DNA of 8,175 nt from Lachnospiraceae bacterium (GTDB taxonomy: Bacteria; Bacillota; Clostridia; Lachnospirales; Lachnospiraceae). Under the pieces are notes generated by a model. That model had not been told where the DNA came from and ran no database searches. It saw nothing but the letters and a program-made list of their open reading frames with translations. The stretch spans positions 1-8,175 of the forward strand of contig JAILPU010000098.1 in the NCBI GenBank assembly GCA_024699395.1. Direction: 5' to 3'. This document shows, in pieces, positions 6,077-8,175 of this stretch (its first letter is position 1; every line of letters starts with the position of its first letter). The position numbers and the translations under genes were made by a program.

Positions 6077-7162
6077 TTAATTCATATGATACATACTCTC
6101 GTAGTATTTCTGGTAGTCCTTGTTGATAACGTTCTTCATCCATTCCTCGTTCTCAAAGAACCAGGCGATGGTCTTCTTAATTCCGTCCTTGAAACATGTG
6201 GAAGGCTCCCAGCCCACTGCTTCCTTTATCTTGTCGGGGCAGATTGCATATCTTCTGTCGTGGCCTTTTCTGTCCTCAACATAGGTGATTAGGTCTGTAT
6301 TGACATGAGCCTTTCTGGGGTCGCTGTCGGGAAGCATCTCCTGAAGAGTCTCAATGATTATATTTACAATCTCAATGTTCTGCTTCTCATTGTGTCCGCC
6401 CACATTGTAGGTCTCGAAGAGTTTGCCCTTCTCCATTACCATATCGATGGCCTTTGCGTGATCCTCAACATAAAGCCAATCTCTTACGTTCTTGCCGTCT
6501 CCGTAAACAGGAAGCTTCTTGCCGCTCAATGCATTGTTGATAATAAGGGGAATAAGCTTCTCGGGGAACTGGTAAGGTCCGTAGTTATTGGAACAGTTTG
6601 TAATGTTGGCAGGGAACTTATATGTGTCCATATATGCCTTTACCAGCATATCCGAGCCTGCCTTACTTGCGGAATAAGGACTGTGGGGCGAGTAAGGTGT
6701 GGTCTCGTAGAAAAATGAAGTCTTGTCCTCGGGAAGAGAACCGTATACCTCATCGGTGGAAACGTGAAGGAACTTCTTTCCCTCCTTGAAGGAACCGTCG
6801 GGAAGCTCCCAGCTCTTTTTGGCACAGTTAAGCATAACTGCAGTTCCTATTACGTTTGTCTGTACAAAAACCTCAGGATTCTTAATACTTCTGTCCACAT
6901 GGCTCTCAGCTGCAAAATGAACTACTCTGTCTATATCGTTTTCCTCGAAAATCTTTCCGATGGCTTCGGAATCACAGATGTCTGCCTTTATGAAGGTGTA
7001 ATTATCCCTCTTTTCCACATCCTTGAGATTTTCAAGATTACCCGCATATGTAAGTACGTCAACGTTGATTATCCTGATATCGTTGTCATACTTATTGAAC
7101 ATGTAATGGATAAAATTGGAACCGATAAATCCGGCACCGCCTGTTACTAAATATGTACGCAT
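6077..7162 (-). CDS. rfbB: dTDP-glucose 4,6-dehydratase
   Basis: RmlB/RfbB is the NAD-dependent cytoplasmic dehydratase that turns dTDP-glucose into dTDP-4-keto-6-deoxyglucose. The 361-residue protein is a full-length extended short-chain dehydrogenase. It has the cofactor motif TGGAGFIGSN (G8, G11, G14), FAAESHVDRS (83-92), the catalytic STDEVYG segment (T136, D137, E138) and YSASK (Y163, K167). NNYGPYQFPEKLIP and the substrate-binding RDWLYVEDH also fit RmlB specifically rather than other epimerases. The ATG at 7162 has AAAGGAAG about 5 bases upstream. It begins 18 bases after the stop of the upstream GH25 gene, so both are probably on one transcript. Its stop codon sits in a TTAATATTT stretch that recurs in each unit of the adjacent repeat array. 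Confidence 0.96.
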   Translation of the reverse strand: MRTYLVTGGAGFIGSNFIHYMFNKYDNDIRIINVDVLTYAGNLENLKDVEKRDNYTFIKADICDSEAIGKIFEENDIDRVVHFAAESHVDRSIKNPEVFVQTNVIGTAVMLNCAKKSWELPDGSFKEGKKFLHVSTDEVYGSLPEDKTSFFYETTPYSPHSPYSASKAGSDMLVKAYMDTYKFPANITNCSNNYGPYQFPEKLIPLIINNALSGKKLPVYGDGKNVRDWLYVEDHAKAIDMVMEKGKLFETYNVGGHNEKQNIEIVNIIIETLQEMLPDSDPRKAHVNTDLITYVEDRKGHDRRYAICPDKIKEAVGWEPSTCFKDGIKKTIAWFFENEEWMKNVINKDYQKYYESMYHMN

Positions 7163-7180
7163 TTTCTTCCTTTCACCGGC

Positions 7181-8175
7181 TTAATAACCGAGATAACTTA
7201 TATTAAGATCAACATCTCCCGAAATACCGCTGATCTTTCCTTTACTCTTGTACTGCCACAGATCGTATCTGCCCTTATAGGTGGGATTGGTGGCATATTG
7301 AGCCAGCCAGATCTTGTAGCCTGTAAGATCACTCACATTTATCTTGGTCTCAAGCCAGGATTTGTTGGAGTAAACACCGGCTGTGTAGCCTGCATTTTTA
7401 ATGGTCTCGCAGAAAGCTTTGCACACCGTTGTTCTGGTGGTTTTGTCTATCTTGTCTCCACGTCCGCCGGAACCTTCCACGTCGATGAATACAGGGTAGG
7501 ATATCTTGTATTTGGAAATGGTGCTTATAACAGCACTGACCTCTTCTACGGCTTCAATCTGATCCACAGCCTGGCTGAAGAAGTATACTCCCACCTTGAT
7601 GCCGTTTGCTGCAGCGTTCTTGGCATTATACGCAAACTTGGGATCCACGATAAGGGCACCGGTGCTGGAACCTCTGTATCCGCATCTGATAATGGCATAG
7701 CTGATACCGGAATTCTTAACAGCAGCCCAGTCGATATTGCCGTTCCACTTAGATACGTCAATACCCATGGAACCTGTGGAAACACTCAGTGCTCCGTCTG
7801 AAGCAAAATTATACTTGGCTCCCTGGATTATCTGCTCTCCGGTAACTTTCTTACCGGTAGAGTCAAAGTAATAGACTTTTCCGTCAAGGGTCTGCCATCC
7901 TGTGTATTTGATTTCGCCCTGCTTGTAGAAAGCAGAAGCGGTATAGTAATCGGCATAAACCGCAGGTCTGTAATTACCGTTATCAAGTACAAATACCTGA
8001 TTGCCCTCTCTGTCTGTAAGAACAGTGCTCTTATCGGAATAGGGATGACTCTTAACGGTAACGGTGATTGTCCTTGTAAGAGGAGCAAGACCGGGAACAT
8101 TATAAGAAACCGTGATATATGCAGTTCTTGTGAAGTTGGGTGCACCATCTGCTGCAGGAACTCCGTTTATGGTAA
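7181..8175 (-). CDS. Secreted GH25 muramidase with wall-binding repeats, 5' end missing
   Basis: The reading frame stays open to the right edge, giving 330 visible residues; the true N-terminus, presumably with a signal peptide, is outside. Visible residues 13-42 alternate hydrophobic and polar residues like a bacterial Ig-type beta-sandwich (AYITVSYNV, RTITVTVKS). Residues about 91-129 are two wall-binding type repeats (GWQTLDGKVYYFDSTGKKVTG, then a weaker EQIIQGAKYNFASDGAL). Residues 136-330 are the GH25 domain: [26 protein letters not shown] with the catalytic acid pair, AGYTAGVYS, LWQYKSKG and DVDLN. An ATG at 7768 could mark the catalytic domain alone, but no clear ribosome site precedes it and the upstream frame encodes recognisable modules, so the long form is correct. 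The catalytic domain closely resembles that of the anchored GH25 in the same operon. It is predicted to cut peptidoglycan glycan strands outside the cell. Confidence 0.9.
   Translation of the reverse strand, partial: TINGVPAADGAPNFTRTAYITVSYNVPGLAPLTRTITVTVKSHPYSDKSTVLTDREGNQVFVLDNGNYRPAVYADYYTASAFYKQGEIKYTGWQTLDGKVYYFDSTGKKVTGEQIIQGAKYNFASDGALSVSTGSMGIDVSKWNGNIDWAAVKNSGISYAIIRCGYRGSSTGALIVDPKFAYNAKNAAANGIKVGVYFFSQAVDQIEAVEEVSAVISTISKYKISYPVFIDVEGSGGRGDKIDKTTRTTVCKAFCETIKNAGYTAGVYSNKSWLETKINVSDLTGYKIWLAQYATNPTYKGRYDLWQYKSKGKISGISGDVDLNISYLGY

Larger units (their letters stand above)
5881..6080 (-). repeat. Tandem array of about 60-bp units filling the rfbB-rfbA spacer
   Basis: Two complete units, 5901-5960 and 5961-6020, differ at only two positions (5904/5964 and 5943/6003). 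A third copy starts at 6021; it matches closely to about 6041 and then in a diverged form, with small gaps, to the rfbB stop codon. On the other side, 5881-5900 matches 5941-5960 at 15 of 20 positions and contains the rfbA ribosome binding site. The landmark AAATATTA recurs at about 5896, 5956, 6016 and 6073, giving steps of 60, 60 and 57. So the whole non-coding gap between rfbB and rfbA can be explained as repeated units. Each of the three copies carries a short inverted repeat. There are no unique spacers, so this is not a CRISPR array. I know of no named element with this sequence. Function is unknown; it would be transcribed as part of the operon mRNA. Confidence 0.85.

Noticed and set aside
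5881..6080. CRISPR-like array
   Set aside because: The 60-bp units are conserved along their whole length, with no variable spacers between short repeats, and no cas genes are present.
7181..7768. The right-hand GH25 as a stand-alone 195-residue protein
   Set aside because: The frame continues upstream without a stop through wall-binding repeats and an Ig-like region to the window edge.

Overview
The window is one run of eight genes, all on the minus strand, so transcription goes from the right edge to the left edge. It looks like the middle of a cell-surface polysaccharide locus of a Gram-positive Clostridia member, most like Lachnospiraceae. This assignment is inference. It rests on strong GGAGG-type ribosome binding sites, tight operon packing, moderate base composition, and dTDP-sugar genes mixed with GH25 cell-wall lysozymes carrying YYFD-type wall-binding repeats. 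No marker gene fixes the species.

In transcription order the genes are: (1) a secreted-type GH25 muramidase with wall-binding repeats, cut by the right edge; (2) rfbB/rmlB, dTDP-glucose 4,6-dehydratase; (3) a 200-bp spacer built almost entirely of 60-bp tandem repeats with hairpins; (4) rfbA/rmlA, glucose-1-phosphate thymidylyltransferase; (5) a second GH25 muramidase, membrane-anchored, overlapping both neighbours; (6) rfbC/rmlC, dTDP-4-keto-6-deoxyglucose 3,5-epimerase; (7) a Wzm-type ABC permease with an unusual N-terminal extension; (8) a Wzt-type ABC ATPase with a C-terminal glycan-binding domain; (9) a class I SAM methyltransferase, cut by the left edge.

Together, RmlA, RmlB and RmlC convert glucose-1-phosphate and dTTP to dTDP-4-keto-rhamnose. 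RmlD, the last step to dTDP-L-rhamnose, and all glycosyltransferases lie outside the window if present. The Wzm/Wzt pair would export the finished lipid-linked glycan. The methyltransferase directly after wzt suggests a methylated, possibly end-capped, polymer that the Wzt C-terminal domain could recognise. The two GH25 enzymes suggest that peptidoglycan is cut where the polymer is exported or attached.

Genes 4 to 9 are spaced by 23 bases or less, or overlap, so they very probably share one transcript. The only sizeable non-coding stretch is the repeat-filled rfbB-rfbA spacer. I saw no tRNA, rRNA, insertion sequence, CRISPR array or convincing terminator. No internal promoter could be supported.
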